From Charina bottae (lineage: Eukaryota; Chordata; Lepidosauria; Squamata; Charinaidae), in the NCBI GenBank assembly GCA_023362775.1, contig JALMGJ010000005.1, positions 82,997,921 through 83,061,920 on the forward strand: a stretch of DNA of 64,000 nucleotides, in the 5' to 3' direction. Positions 31,980 to 41,799 of the stretch are shown here, piece by piece (the first letter of the stretch is position 1; each line of letters begins with the position of its first letter). Under the pieces are notes generated by a model. It made no database searches. It was not told the origin of the DNA and saw only the letters and a list, made by a program, of their open reading frames with translations. The position numbers and the translations under genes were made by a program.

Positions 31980-33400
31980 AGGAGATCAGCTCCGGCGGGA
32001 TCTGTGGCGAAGAGCGGCCGTGGGGGGGGGGGCGGCGACGACAAGCGGCGCGCTGAAAGCCTGAAGCGCGCCGCTTGTCGTCGCCGCCCGCCCCCCCCCA
32101 CGGCCGCTCTTCGCCACAGATCCCGCCGGAGCTGATCTCCCTGGACCCCGGGCAGCTGGGCTTGCCTCCCTCCACGAGGCCCAGGGGCGCTGGAAGCCTG
32201 AAGCGCCGGCGGAGGAGGAAGAGGAGGCCCGGGCCGGCTTCCAGCGCGCCTGGGCCTCGCGGAGGGAGGCAAGCCCAGCTGTCCGGGGTCCAAGGAGATC
32301 AGCTCCGGCGGGATCTGTGGCGAAGAGCGGCCGTGGGGGGGGGGCGGCGACGACAAGCGGCGCGCTGAAAGCCTGAAGCGCCGGCGGAGGAGGAGGAGGC
32401 GGCCCGGGCCGGCTTCCAGCGCGCCTGGGCCTCGCAGAGGGAGGCAAGCCCAGCTGTCCGGGGTCCAAGGAGATCAGCTCCGGCAGGATCTGTGGCGAAG
32501 AGCGGCCGTGGGGGGGGGGGCGGCGACGACAAGCGGCGCGCTGAAAGCCTGAAGCGCCGGCGGAGGAGGAGGCGGCGGCCCGGGCCGGCTTCCAGCGCGC
32601 CTGGGCCTCGCAGAGGGAGGCAAGCCCAGCTGTCCGGGGTCCAAGGAGATCAGCTCCGGCGGGATCTGTGGCGAAGAGCGGCCGTGGGGGGGGGGGCGGC
32701 GACGACAAGCGGCGCGCTGAAAGCCTGAAGCGCGCCGCTTGTCGTCGCCGCCCCCCCCCCCACGGCCGCTCTTCGCCACAGATCCCGCCGGAGCTGATCT
32801 CCCTGGACCCCGGGCAGCTGGGCTTGCCTCCCTCCACGAGGCCCAGGCGCGCTGGAAGCCTGAAGCGCCGGCGGAGGAGGAAGAGGAGGCCCGGGCCGGC
32901 TTCCAGCGCGCCTGGGCCTCGCGGAGGTAGGCAAGCCCAGCTGCCCGGGGTCCAAGGAGATCAGCTCCGGCGGGATCTGGCGAAGAGCGGCCGTGGGGGG
33001 GGGGGGCGGCGACGACAAGCGGCACGCTGAAAGCCTGAAGCGCCGGCGGAGGAGGAGGAGGAGGCCTGGGCCGGCTTCCAGCGCGCCTGGGCCTCGCAGA
33101 GGGAGGCAAGCCCAGCTGTCCGGGGTCCAAGGAGATCAGCTCCGGCGGGATCTGGCGAAGAGCGGCCGTGGGGGGGGGGGCGGCGACGACAAGCGGCACG
33201 CTGAAAGCCTGAAGCGCCGGCGGAGGAGGAGGAGGAGGCCTGGGCCGGCTTCCAGCGCGCCTGGGCCTCGCAGAGGGAGGCAAGCCCAGCTGTCCGGGGT
33301 CCAAGGAGATCAGCTCCGGCGGGATCTGTGGCGAAGAGTGGCCGCTCTTCGCCACAGATCCCGCCGGAGCTGATCTCCCTGGACCCCGGGCAGCTGGGCT
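31980..33400. repeat. ~175-bp GC-rich tandem/inverted repeat array
   Basis: The phrase ggcgaagagcggccgtgggg recurs at about 32007, 32322, 32496, 32672, 32983, 33161 and, altered, 33331. Spacings near 174-178 are interrupted by longer ones. Its complement occurs at about 32101, 32762 and 33342, so some units are inverted and make head-to-head palindromes. Long open frames here on both strands are composition artefacts. Confidence 0.9.
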
Positions 33401-33411
33401 GGGTGGACGCC

Positions 33412-33560
33412 GTCTCCCGCCCGCAAACCCCGCCCCCTTCCACGTGATTGGCCCCCGCCTGCAAACCTCGCCCCCTTCCATGCGATTGGTCCCCGCCCGC
33501 AAACCCCGCCCCCTTCCACGCGATTGGCCCCCGCCCGCAAACCCCGCCCCCTGGCTCTCG
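33412..33560. promoter_or_regulatory. Repeated GC-box / CCAAT cluster in hAT end
   Basis: About four copies of a 35-bp unit with ccccgccccc (Sp1-type GC box) and attgg (inverted CCAAT), one with cacgtg (E box). The same unit occurs once near 31492-31535 and in inverse form at 39745-39830. Promoter-like composition is seen; activity is inference. Confidence 0.4.
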
Positions 33561-33682
33561 AGCACTTAAAAATGTGCACGAGCATACCAAAATGGCTCTC
33601 GGCTCAAAAAGTTTGCCGACCCTTGCCCCAGATGGGAATAATTTCTTCCAAAGATTAGGTAACTATACTTCAAGAGGCTCAC

Positions 33683-33781
33683 CTCCAGTTGGAATTTCAG
33701 GTGCTCTCTCATATTCTCAAATAGAAGGAAGCAAACCCTAAGGGAAGCTGAATATAAATTGAGCCGCTCCATGTTCAATAA
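33683..33781 (-). CDS. GBF1: GBF1 exon, HUS domain
   Basis: A 33-codon exon encoding LLNMERLNLYSASLRV and ENMREHLKFQLE. It lies only 58 bases beyond the right edge of the GC-rich hAT element (31402-33625). Acceptor ctttcccag/TTATTG, donor CTGGAG/gtgagc. Phase 0 on both sides. Confidence 0.95.
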
Positions 33782-33861
33782 CTGGGAAAGAATGAAAAGT
33801 TCAAAGATAATGAATGTAAATCTATTCTTTCCTCCCATCCAAAAAACAATCTAAAATCATA

Positions 33862-34645
33862 CAGAAAGTGCTCTACATGGGGCTACCCTTGAAGAGTATC
33901 TTGAAGCTTCAGCTGGTCCAGAATGCGGCCGCGCGGGCAGTTATCGGTGCCTCAAGATTGGCACATGTGACACCACTGCTGCGCGAGCTGCACTGGGTAC
34001 CAGTTTGCTTCCGGGTCCAATTCAAGGTGTTGGTTATCACCTTTAAAGCCCTACATGGCATGGGTCCAGGCTACCTGAGGGACCGTCTCATCCCCATAAC
34101 ATTGACCCGTCCCACCCGGTCATGGCAATTAAAGCCCTACATGGCATGGGTCCAGGCTACCTGAGGGACCGTCTCATCCCCATAACATTGACCCATCCCA
34201 CCCGGTCATGCAGAGAGGGCATGCTACGGATTCTGTTGGCAAGGGAATTCCATTTGGCGGGTCCAGGAGGCGGGCCTTCTCTGCAGTGGCGCCCGCCCTT
34301 TGGAACATTCTGCCCCCGGAGGTGAGGTGGGTCCCTTCGCTCCCGGCCTTCCGGAAGAATCTGAAGACCTGGATCTGCCGCCTTGCCTGGGATGGGAAGG
34401 GCAATAGTTCTTCCTGGGGGTGGCTGGTGCCATAGTGCCCTCCCTATTGAATGAGATCTTATCATCACTTGGATTTTATATCTATTTATTCTCTATTTAT
34501 ATTGGTTGTTTGATTGTAATTTTATGTTTGTATGGTTTTAATTGTTGATCTTATTGTAAACCACCCAGAGTCCTCCTTTTGGGGGAGATGGGCGGTGATA
34601 GAAATTTGAAAAATAAATAAATACAGACAGACAGACAGACAATAA
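33862..34645 (+). mobile_element. L2-clade LINE 3' fragment
   Basis: Encodes LQLVQNAAARAVIGASR, LLRELHWVPVCFRVQFKVLV, YLRDRLIPIT and WNILPPEVR, then the L2 3' UTR with cccagagtc and gggcggtgata and an (AAAT)n-(ACAG)n tail. An 86-bp stretch is tandemly duplicated (34043-34123 and 34129-34209). Confidence 0.92.
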
Positions 34646-34722
34646 TTATTCCAAAATGCTTTAACACATGTGCCATATTTTTAAAGATAATACTTGATAT
34701 AGGTATTTATGACCATACTTAC

Positions 34723-34934
34723 TTGAAAGAGATACCGACATAATTCTTCTTTTATAAGTCCTAAGAGAGATGGACAGTTTGCAACAGAAGTCAATTCAAG
34801 AGCAACAGTGAGCAGCTGTAGACCCATGTGGATCATCACCTCAGAATTGTGACGGTCATGTGGATTAGTGAGGGAGATGAGGAAGCGCAGTAGTTCACGA
34901 ATACAGGGCAATCCATAAGGGGCTAATGTTGCTC
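34723..34934 (-). CDS. GBF1: GBF1 exon, HUS domain
   Basis: Encodes GATLAPYGLPCIRELLRF, the run TNPHDRHNSEVMIHMGLQLL and LLGLIKEELCRYLFQ. This is the conserved helical HUS segment that, with DCB, supports dimerisation and membrane and Rab1/ARF regulation in GBF1-type GEFs. Acceptor tatcaag/GAGCAAC, donor TTTCAA/gtaagt. Phase 1 in, 0 out. Confidence 0.95.
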
Positions 34935-35115
34935 CTTGATAGAGAGAACACACAAAAAGGTTGCAACTATGGTACTCCTGCTCAGCATCCTTCCAGTTAG
35001 TCAGAGATACAACATTATTCTTGATAGTGCAAGTTAATGGTATTTCTTTCTTTTTTTAAAGACATAGAATGGAAAGAAAACAGAAATTATGATTACGTTT
35101 TTCCAATGCACTCAC

Positions 35116-35284
35116 CTTCTTTTTGAGAACACTGAGTAAATCGTACTCCTCGGGGATTAACATAGTCCATGTCATGAACTGAAGCAGAATCTGAGTGTTC
35201 AGTTACAGAAGTGCACTCCTCAAGAACCTCTGGGATGGATTCAACTGAGGCAGATGGAGTCTTTTCCTCCTGGGGACATTCATT
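35116..35284 (-). CDS. GBF1: GBF1 exon, start of HUS region
   Basis: Encodes an acidic/Ser-rich segment including SASVESIPEVLEECTS, SDSASVHDMDYVNPRGVRF and TQCSQKE, almost identical to mammalian GBF1. The acceptor taken is ttaaag/AATGAATG; an alternative AG lies 15 bases further in (cccag/GAGG), in the same frame. The chosen site restores the human length. The donor is GAAG/gtgag, phase 1. Confidence 0.93.
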
Positions 35285-35569
35285 CTTTAATCACAAAGAC
35301 AGTAAGGCAGAAAGGTAGCATAAGCTAATATTGCTACATGACACATGTAATCCCATTAACTAGTTCACTGACATAAGTAACCCCATACACTAAAAAAATC
35401 AGTCTTCATAATCAGAATTGCTCAGCTTTGTGATTAGATATCTTGCACCTACAACAGCAGCAAATTATTTTCCACCTCTAGCCACTTTAAGAATAGTAAT
35501 ATATTCAACAGTAAAAGCCTTTTTGAAGTTTTAAATTTCAATATTTTTTTTTATATTTTTTATTTATAA

Positions 35570-36325
35570 AGGAGGGCCTTTGCACAGCTTCGGGTGGTGC
35601 GCCAGTTGCGCCCCTTCCTGGATCGGGAGGCCCTCCGAACAGTCACTCATGCCCTTGTCATCTCCCATATAGATTATTGCAACGCGCTCTACATGGGGCT
35701 ACCCTTGAAGAGTGTCCGGAAGCTTCAGCTGGTCCAGAATGCAGCTGCACGGGTAGTTCTGGGTGCTATGAGATCAGCACATATAACACCGCTACTCCGT
35801 GAGCTGCATTGGGTACCAGTTTGCTTCCGGATTCAATTCAAGGTGTTGGTTATCACCTTTAAAGCCCTACATGGCATGGGACCAGGCTATCTGAGGGACC
35901 GTCTTCTCCTGACCACATCTACCCGCCCCACCTGATCATGCAGGGAGGGCATGCTTTTATCCTTCTGTAAAAGAATTCCATCTAGCGGGATCCAGGAGGC
36001 GTGCCTTCTCGGCAATAGCACCCGCCCTGTGGAATAACTTGCCCCCTGAGGTGAGACTGGCACCCTCGCTCCTGGCCTTTAGGAAGTCCTTGAAGACCTG
36101 GCTCTGCCACCGGGCCTGGAGTGAAGGAAATGATAGCTCCTCCTGGGGGTGGTTGGCTTAGTGGTTTTCCTCCTTTTAAGAACAGACCATTTCTTGGATT
36201 TTTATTTTTTATTTTTATAGTAGTTTTAATGTATAGGTTTTATCTTTTATATTGATTGTAAACCGCCCAGAGTCTACCATGGTAGAGATGGGCGGGGATA
36301 AATTCAAATAATAAATAAATAAATT
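35570..36325 (+). mobile_element. L2-clade LINE 3' fragment
   Basis: Encodes RQLRPFLDREALRTVTHAL, SHIDYCNALYMGLPLKSV, QNAAARVVLGAMRSAH and the 3' region (LWNNLPPEVR), ending gggcggggataaattc and an AAT-rich tail. 5'-truncated in RT. Confidence 0.93.
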
Positions 36326-36949
36326 TCCATCAACCTTGCCAAAGGCAAGAGAAAATGGGAACTGTAGTCTTAAGCTTTTCATGGCCATCCAGTTGCCTAC
36401 TCTGTTCAAAAATGTATGTAGGCAACTTGTCCCACTGCAAAATTGCTCTTCACCTTAAAAGATTTATGTCATTCATAACCCAAACCAATCCAACTAGTAT
36501 AGGGTTAGTGCTGTCTAACCTTCATGAAGAGTAATTCTGGTAATACAAACTGTGCTTGAGAAGACCTACAGGGACCGCAGATATTGATGTTTGAAATGAA
36601 AATACTTTACTGAGATTTCACTATTTTAATTGTAATAATTATTTTGCAAGTTTCATAAAAAGTAGATTAGAAATCAAATTCATACACATACAGAAATATT
36701 TTTCAGCTTATTAGAAAATGCAGTAATGTAACTATCACCCTATTTTGTGTTTCAGCCTCTTTTACCCATATTAATCATATTATTTTCACATGCTAATTTC
36801 TTAATATACTCTTCCTTTTGGTTTGGAGGGAGAATTAAAATCAGCCCACTTAAGACTACATAGCCGGCTAACTGAACAGAATAAAAGCACTTTTATAACT
36901 GTAACTGGTATGTTGGTCTGCTGAGCTGTGCTGTAAAGGAAATTCATAC

Positions 36950-37167
36950 CTGTAGTTCTAACTGCTCTCTGGCTCTAAGCTCAGTTAAGGGCATTGTTGC
37001 ACTGATGCCCAAAGGTTTGAGAAGTTGTAAATCTGTAAGACCATCCTTTGAGCTGATTTGGGAAGATAACTCTAAACCACTGTCAGTGACAGGACTGACC
37101 ATAGAAGATGCATTTTCTGAATTTCCAGATGAAATGGGGGAAGGTACATCAATGACATTAACCTCAC
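36950..37167 (-). CDS. GBF1: GBF1 exon, Ser-rich linker
   Basis: Encodes GEVNVIDVPSPISS through TDSGLELSSQISSKDGLTDL and ends LELQ. The human protein has IDVPTPISS and TDSGLEFSSQ at the same place. The acceptor is ttcacag/GTGAGG and the donor is CTACAG/gtatga. The region is a low-conservation, probably disordered linker, so most differences are expected here. Confidence 0.93.
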
Positions 37168-37169
37168 CT

Positions 37170-38740
37170 GTGAACAATAAATAGCAGTAATATTAGTCAT
37201 ATGTTCATTTATAGTACTCTTTCCATTTTTATATCTGCTATATCTGCAGTGTTATCCATTATTTCACTGATACAACACATGGTGGCCTACCTCACTGGAA
37301 TTAATTAAACAGAATATACTGTATTTACTTCACAAAGGACTCTATTGTCTTTTAATCATACCTCAAGGGTAATGACTTTTTGTATCAATAGCCACAGTCC
37401 TCACAGGAAGAACCATGAAATCCCTGCTTCCCAACTCCAAGCATACAACTTTGAAACTCACAAATTTATCTGAAGTGGAAAATTTGGACCCCAGAAATAT
37501 TTCCATGAAAAAAATTCTGACCCTCATCTCTGATTAAAATCAGACTATTTCTAATCAGTTCTGAATTAGAATATTTACAGAGCACCTGTTTAAGAATATA
37601 ATTGAAGGATAGTATACTTTCCTACATAAATACATATTTACATACACACTCTGTTTAAAGACTTTTGTGTTGCAGTTAATAACTTGTGTAATAAATCAGA
37701 TATAAAGCACCCAAGGAGCCACTCCTGCAGGCCAAAAAGATGCCTCAGCAGCTGAGACTTTTTCCAGGATTGCAACTCCATACAATTCTGGGAACAAATG
37801 TGTTTGGTTTAAGGAGTAGCAGACATGTGATACATACAGGCCACTGCACATTCTGAAGCAAGGATTCTGGTGCACGACACATCCTATTCTATATTCCAAA
37901 CTACTATGCTAACTCATTGTGTTAGGCCATACAGTTTCTACAGACAAAAGTATAGGAGGCAAAATCATTGAAATTATCACAACCATAAGTCCTCAAACGC
38001 TTCTGGCATTTCTGATCTGGTGCATCTTGAGAGAAATAGTAAAGTCTAGTTGGATGTAAGGATAGAGGCAAAAGTGATTCATATACATTTAATGAGATGT
38101 ATCTTCTTAAGTAGCTCTGATGAGAAACATAGCCCATTTATTCAGAATATTCAGTAGAGATTTCCAGCATATATCAATTGATAGAGTATTTTATTTATAT
38201 CCTGCCACAATCTTGTAACTCTAGAGGATTAAGGAGAATTAGGGAGTTCAGAAAAGATGAACAAAGACAATAAAAATGTTTTCCAGACATCTGTAATGAA
38301 ACAGGAGAAGACCTTTGATTGTTTGATTGATAGTAACACTTTCCATTTTTTAGAACAGCTTAAAATGTTTCACTTCTGTGACAGCTATTCTCTTTGGTTT
38401 TCGTAACTAAAACTGTCCACAGGGAAATAATGCTAATGCCTTCATTAAGCTATTAACAGTACCATGAGAACCAGTGCCATTTCTTAATATATTTTTCAGT
38501 TCTCCCCCTACTTCCTTTCATAAAAAATTGCAGTGTTATTATTCTGGCTGTTAGGAAAAAAATAAACCCTTCCTAACAGTAATTTGTCAATATCCTCTGC
38601 TAAAATCACGGCATTACATCTACAGCTTTTCCATAAACTATTTTAAAAAGTTACCTGGAATAAGAGATTGATACTGGCATTTGACAGATTGCTCCTGAAT
38701 GGGCTGTCTCTAGTTGCCTATCCATGGAAGCTCTCTGATT
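37170..38740. other. Large GBF1 intron, unique part
   Basis: AT-rich with no clear element. 37705-37850 resembles an old repeat (tgcctcagcagctgagactt) that I could not name. Confidence 0.35.
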
Positions 38741-38823
38741 TACTGAAATCAGGAGTCTGGTAGCACTTTCTCAGACTAATAAATTTTATTAATTAATTTT
38801 ATTAAAAGGCATACGCTTTTGTG
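38741..38823 (-). mobile_element. Retroposon tail fragment
   Basis: Minus strand carries phrases of a common reptile repeat (acaaaagcgtatgccttt, agtctgagaaagtgctacca). Interrupted at its end by the hAT MITE at 38824. Confidence 0.35.
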
Positions 38824-39056
38824 CAGCGGTCCCCAACCTTTTCGGCACCAGGGACTGGTCGTGGAAGAAAATTTTTCTACAGACCGGGGGGGGGGGGGGG
38901 AGTTTGCAGGCGGGAGCCTATTGTAGGCACCAGGGATGCGGGGTTGGCAGGCAGGAGCCAATCGCATGCACCGGGAGCAGGGTAATTGCGCACACCGGGG
39001 GGGCGGGGTTTGCAGGCGGCCCCGCGGCCCACTTCCTAACAGGTTGGCGACCCCTG
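38824..39056. mobile_element. hAT MITE
   Basis: Ends cagcggtccccaaccttttc and, complemented, caggggtcgccaacctgtta. Flanks cttttgtg (38816-38823) and cttttatt (39057-39064) are an imperfect 8-bp duplication, the right one merged into a (TTTTA)n tract. GC-rich interior related to 59940-60253. Confidence 0.8.
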
Positions 39057-39244
39057 CTTTTATTTTATTTTATTTTATTTTATTTTATTTTATTTTATTT
39101 TATTTTATTTTATTTATTTTATTTTATTTATTTTATTTTATTATTTTATTTTATTATTTTATTTTATTTTATTTTATTTTATTTTATTATTTTATTATTT
39201 TATTATTTTATTTTATTTTATTTTATTTTATTTTATTTTATTTA
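39057..39244. repeat. (TTTTA)n microsatellite
   Basis: Nearly 190 bases of TTTTA units with occasional TTTA/TTA slips. On the minus strand it would be the A-rich tail of the L2-like fragment at 39245-39382. Confidence 0.97.
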
Positions 39245-39382
39245 TCCCCACCCATCTCCCCGAATAGGGGACTCGCTTAATTCACCAGGAGTGGAGATAT
39301 ATAATAAAAGTGGGCTACAGCAAACTTCATTATGACTAAACTGATGTAGGATTTAAACTGGAATGAGGCAAACACAAGGTTA
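39245..39382 (-). mobile_element. L2-like tail fragment sharing an insertion with 42031-42139
   Basis: The minus strand matches 42031-42139 (aaccttgtgtttgcctcat through tggcgaattaagcga) and then jumps to an L2 3' end (ggggagatgggtggggata) with (TAAAA)n. It looks like an internally deleted relative of the L2 at 41800-43165. Confidence 0.6.
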
Positions 39383-39425
39383 TTATGTAGATGCAGGTGA
39401 CATGTGAGATAGATTACAAGTAAAG

Positions 39426-39575
39426 TAAAGGTAAAGGTTCCCCCCGCACCTTTGTGCAGTCGTGTCCAACTCTAGGGGCTGGTGCTCATCTCCGTTTCTT
39501 AGCCGAAGAGCCAGCATTGTCCGAAGACACTTCCACGGTCATGTGGCCGCATGATGCGTGCAGAACCCTGTTACA
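39426..39575 (-). mobile_element. Sauria-type SINE, head-truncated
   Basis: Minus strand contains the tail (gagttggacacgactgc) and core but stops before the tRNA-like head. The left edge has the aaccttta signature. Confidence 0.88.
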
Positions 39576-39631
39576 AGTACCTTATCGATTAACAATTGTA
39601 ATCAGTTAAAAAACAATTGTGTTTGCTAAGA

Positions 39632-39673
39632 CCTCCTGAGATAGCCTGAAACATTTTGATATATTGACTATGG
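39632..39673 (+). mobile_element. L2 RT fragment left of hAT insertion
   Basis: Short match to the L2 segment leading to TIDHGILL, continued at 41800 (ggtatccttctcagaggatt). The hAT element 39674-41799 separates the two parts. Confidence 0.65.
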
Positions 39674-41799
39674 CAGGGGTCGGCAAACTTTTTATGCCGG
39701 GAGCCATTTTGACATGCTCGTGCACATTTTGAAATGCTCGAGAGCCAGGGGGCGGGGTTTGCGGGCGGGGGCCAATCACGTGGAAGGGGGCGGGGTTTGT
39801 GGGCGGGGCCAATCGCGTGGAATGGGGCGGGTTTGCCTCGCTCAGCTGCGCTGGGAAGCTGGACGAGCCGCCGGACCTGGAGCGCTTCCGCGCGCAGCTG
39901 AGCGAGGCCCCGCACCGGTCTTTTTGGAGTGCATTTCCACAGCCCAGCACTCAGCTGCGCGTGGAAGCGCTCCAAAAAGACCGGCGCGGGGCCTCGCTCA
40001 GCTGCACTGGGCTGTTGCCCCGCTCCAGTTCTCGGCCCTGACCACCCGCCTGGGGCTGCTGGGAGATGTGGTTCAGCCGCTTCCGGAGAGCTGCGGCTTC
40101 GCCAACCGCGCCCTCCGGCGCGCCCAGCAGGTGGCTGCCCACCATTTGCTAAAACGCCTCCAGCGAAGACCTCCCCCCGCGCGCCTGCAGCAACGCGGGC
40201 AAAAGGGGAGCGGGCGTGTGTGCGTGTGCAAAAGGGTTGAGGAGGTGTAGAGGTGCGCGCGCGCGTGCAAAAGGGCTGAGAAGGGCTCCCCTCTCCCCCG
40301 CCACGCTTGCAAGGTCTCACCTACCGCTTCTCCCCGGGGCGTCTGCAAAGGGGCGCGCCACTCGCCCCGCGCCCGTCGCTGCAAAGGGCATCTCCCCCGC
40401 CATTTACCCGGACGTTCAGGTGCCACAGCAAGAGTGGTGGGGGTTGACGACTACAAACTTCCAGCAGCTTGAGCCAGAATAGGCAACGGTGGCTGGTTTC
40501 GGTCTTTAGTCCCACATCTCTGAAGGGCACCATATTGAGAACTTGCTTCAATCCAATCCTTTTTGGAAGCGCTCCAAAAAGACCGGCGCGGGGCCTCGCT
40601 CAGCTGCGCTGGGCTGTGAAGCTGGACGAGCCGCCGGACCTGGAGCGCTTCCGCGCGCAGCTGAGCGAGGCCCCGCGCCGGTCTTTTTGGAGCGCATTTC
40701 CACAGCCCAGCACTCAGCTGCGCGCAGAAGCGCTCCAAAAAGACCGGCGCGGGGCCTCGCTCAGCTGCGCGTGGAAGTGCTCCAAAAAGACCGGCGCGGG
40801 GCCTCGCTCAGCTGTGCGCGGAAGCGCTCCAGGTCCGGTGGCTCGTCCAGCTTCACAGCCCAGCGCAGCTGAGCGAGGCCCCGCGCCAGTCTTTTTGGAG
40901 CGCTTCCAAAAAGGATTGGATTGAAGCAAGTTCTCAATATGGTGCCCTTCAGAGATGTGGGACTAAAGACCGAAACCAGCCACCGTTGCCTATTCTGGCT
41001 CAAGCTGCTGGAAGTTTGTAGTCATCACCCCCCCACCGCTCTTGCTGTGGCGCCTGAACCGGGTAAACGGCAGGGGAGATGCCCTTTGCAGCGACGGGCG
41101 CGGGGCGAGTGGCGCGCCCCTTTGCAGACGCCCCGGGGAGAAGCGGTAGGTGAGACCTTGCAAGCGTGGCGGGGAGAGGGGAGCCCTTCTCAGCCCTTTT
41201 GCACACGCGCACACACCTCTACACCTCAACCCTTTTGCACACGCACACACGCCCGCTCCCCTTTTGCCCGCGTTGCTGCAGGCGCGCGGGGGGAGGTCTT
41301 CTTCGCTGGAGGCATTTTAGCAAATGGTGGGCAGCCACCTGCCGGGCGCGCCGGAGGGCGCGGTTGGCGAAGCCGCAGCTCTCCGGAAGCGGCTGAACCA
41401 CATCTCCCAGCAGCCCCAGGCGGGTGGTCAGGGCTGAGAACTGGAGCGGGGCAACAGCCCAGCGCAGCTGAGCGAGGCCCCGCGCCGGTCTTTTTGGAGC
41501 GCTTCCTCACGCAGCTGAGCGAGGCCCCGCGCCGGTCTTTTTTTCGCGCCTCTGGGAAGCAGGGCCAATCAGGCTTCGCCTTGTTCAGCCCGCCTCTCTG
41601 CTCCCCTTTGGCGCGCACTGATTGGTGGAGGCGTCCTTCCTTCTGAGCCTCCACCAATCAGCGTCTGTTTCTTCCCCAGGGTTCGCGCTGCTTCCGGAGA
41701 CCGGCTTTCCGGATGTCGGGCGGCAGACAGAGAGAGCGAGCCAGAGCCGAGGGGCCAAAGAGCCAGATCTGGCTCGCGAGCCGCCATTTCCGACCCTTG
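39674..41799. mobile_element. Non-autonomous hAT element, giant palindrome
   Basis: GACTATGG on both sides (39666-39673, 41800-41807). Left end caggggtcggcaaacttttt; the complement of the right end is caagggtcggaaatggcg. The same family as 31402-33625, inverted relative to it. The interior is a large inverted repeat: 39990-40570 matches the complement of 40905-41480 around an axis near 40737. No transposase. Inserted in an L2 RT region. Confidence 0.93.
39990..41480. repeat. Inverted repeat, arms ~570 bp
   Basis: For example ggagatgtggttcagccgct (from about 40062) recurs complemented near 41392, and caccatattgagaacttgct (from about 40530) near 40925. The centre (40570-40905) repeats a 60-base phrase containing ctccaaaaagaccggcgcgg several times in both orientations. 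Open frames here are artefacts of GC-rich inverted repeats. Confidence 0.92.

Larger units (their letters stand above)
31402..33625. mobile_element. Non-autonomous hAT element, GC-rich with internal repeats
   Basis: CCCCAGAT stands on both sides (31394-31401, 33626-33633), an 8-bp hAT-type target duplication. The left end is caagggtcggaaatggcg and the complement of the right end is caagggtcggcaaacttttt. The interior has no transposase and is built of GC-rich repeats (see 31980-33400). Very CpG-rich. It lies in the GBF1 intron between exons 30940-31134 and 33683-33781. Confidence 0.92.

Noticed and set aside
31401..33590. Many long open frames on both strands in the GC-rich region (up to 363 codons)
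   Set aside because: They overlap on several frames, are Arg/Pro/Gly-rich and follow the repeat unit of the hAT element. No domain and no splice support.
31402..33625. CpG island as the GBF1 promoter
   Set aside because: It lies between two internal coding exons and within a transposon with its own target duplication.
35270..35284. Alternative acceptor (cccag/GAGG) for the GBF1 exon at 35116-35284
   Set aside because: Also in frame, but the outer site gives the length seen in mammals; kept only as an alternative.
39589..41657. Open frames up to 243 codons in the 39.6-41.7 kb region
   Set aside because: They are mirrored on both strands because the DNA is a palindrome. The text (KKTGAGPRSA and similar) is repeat-derived.
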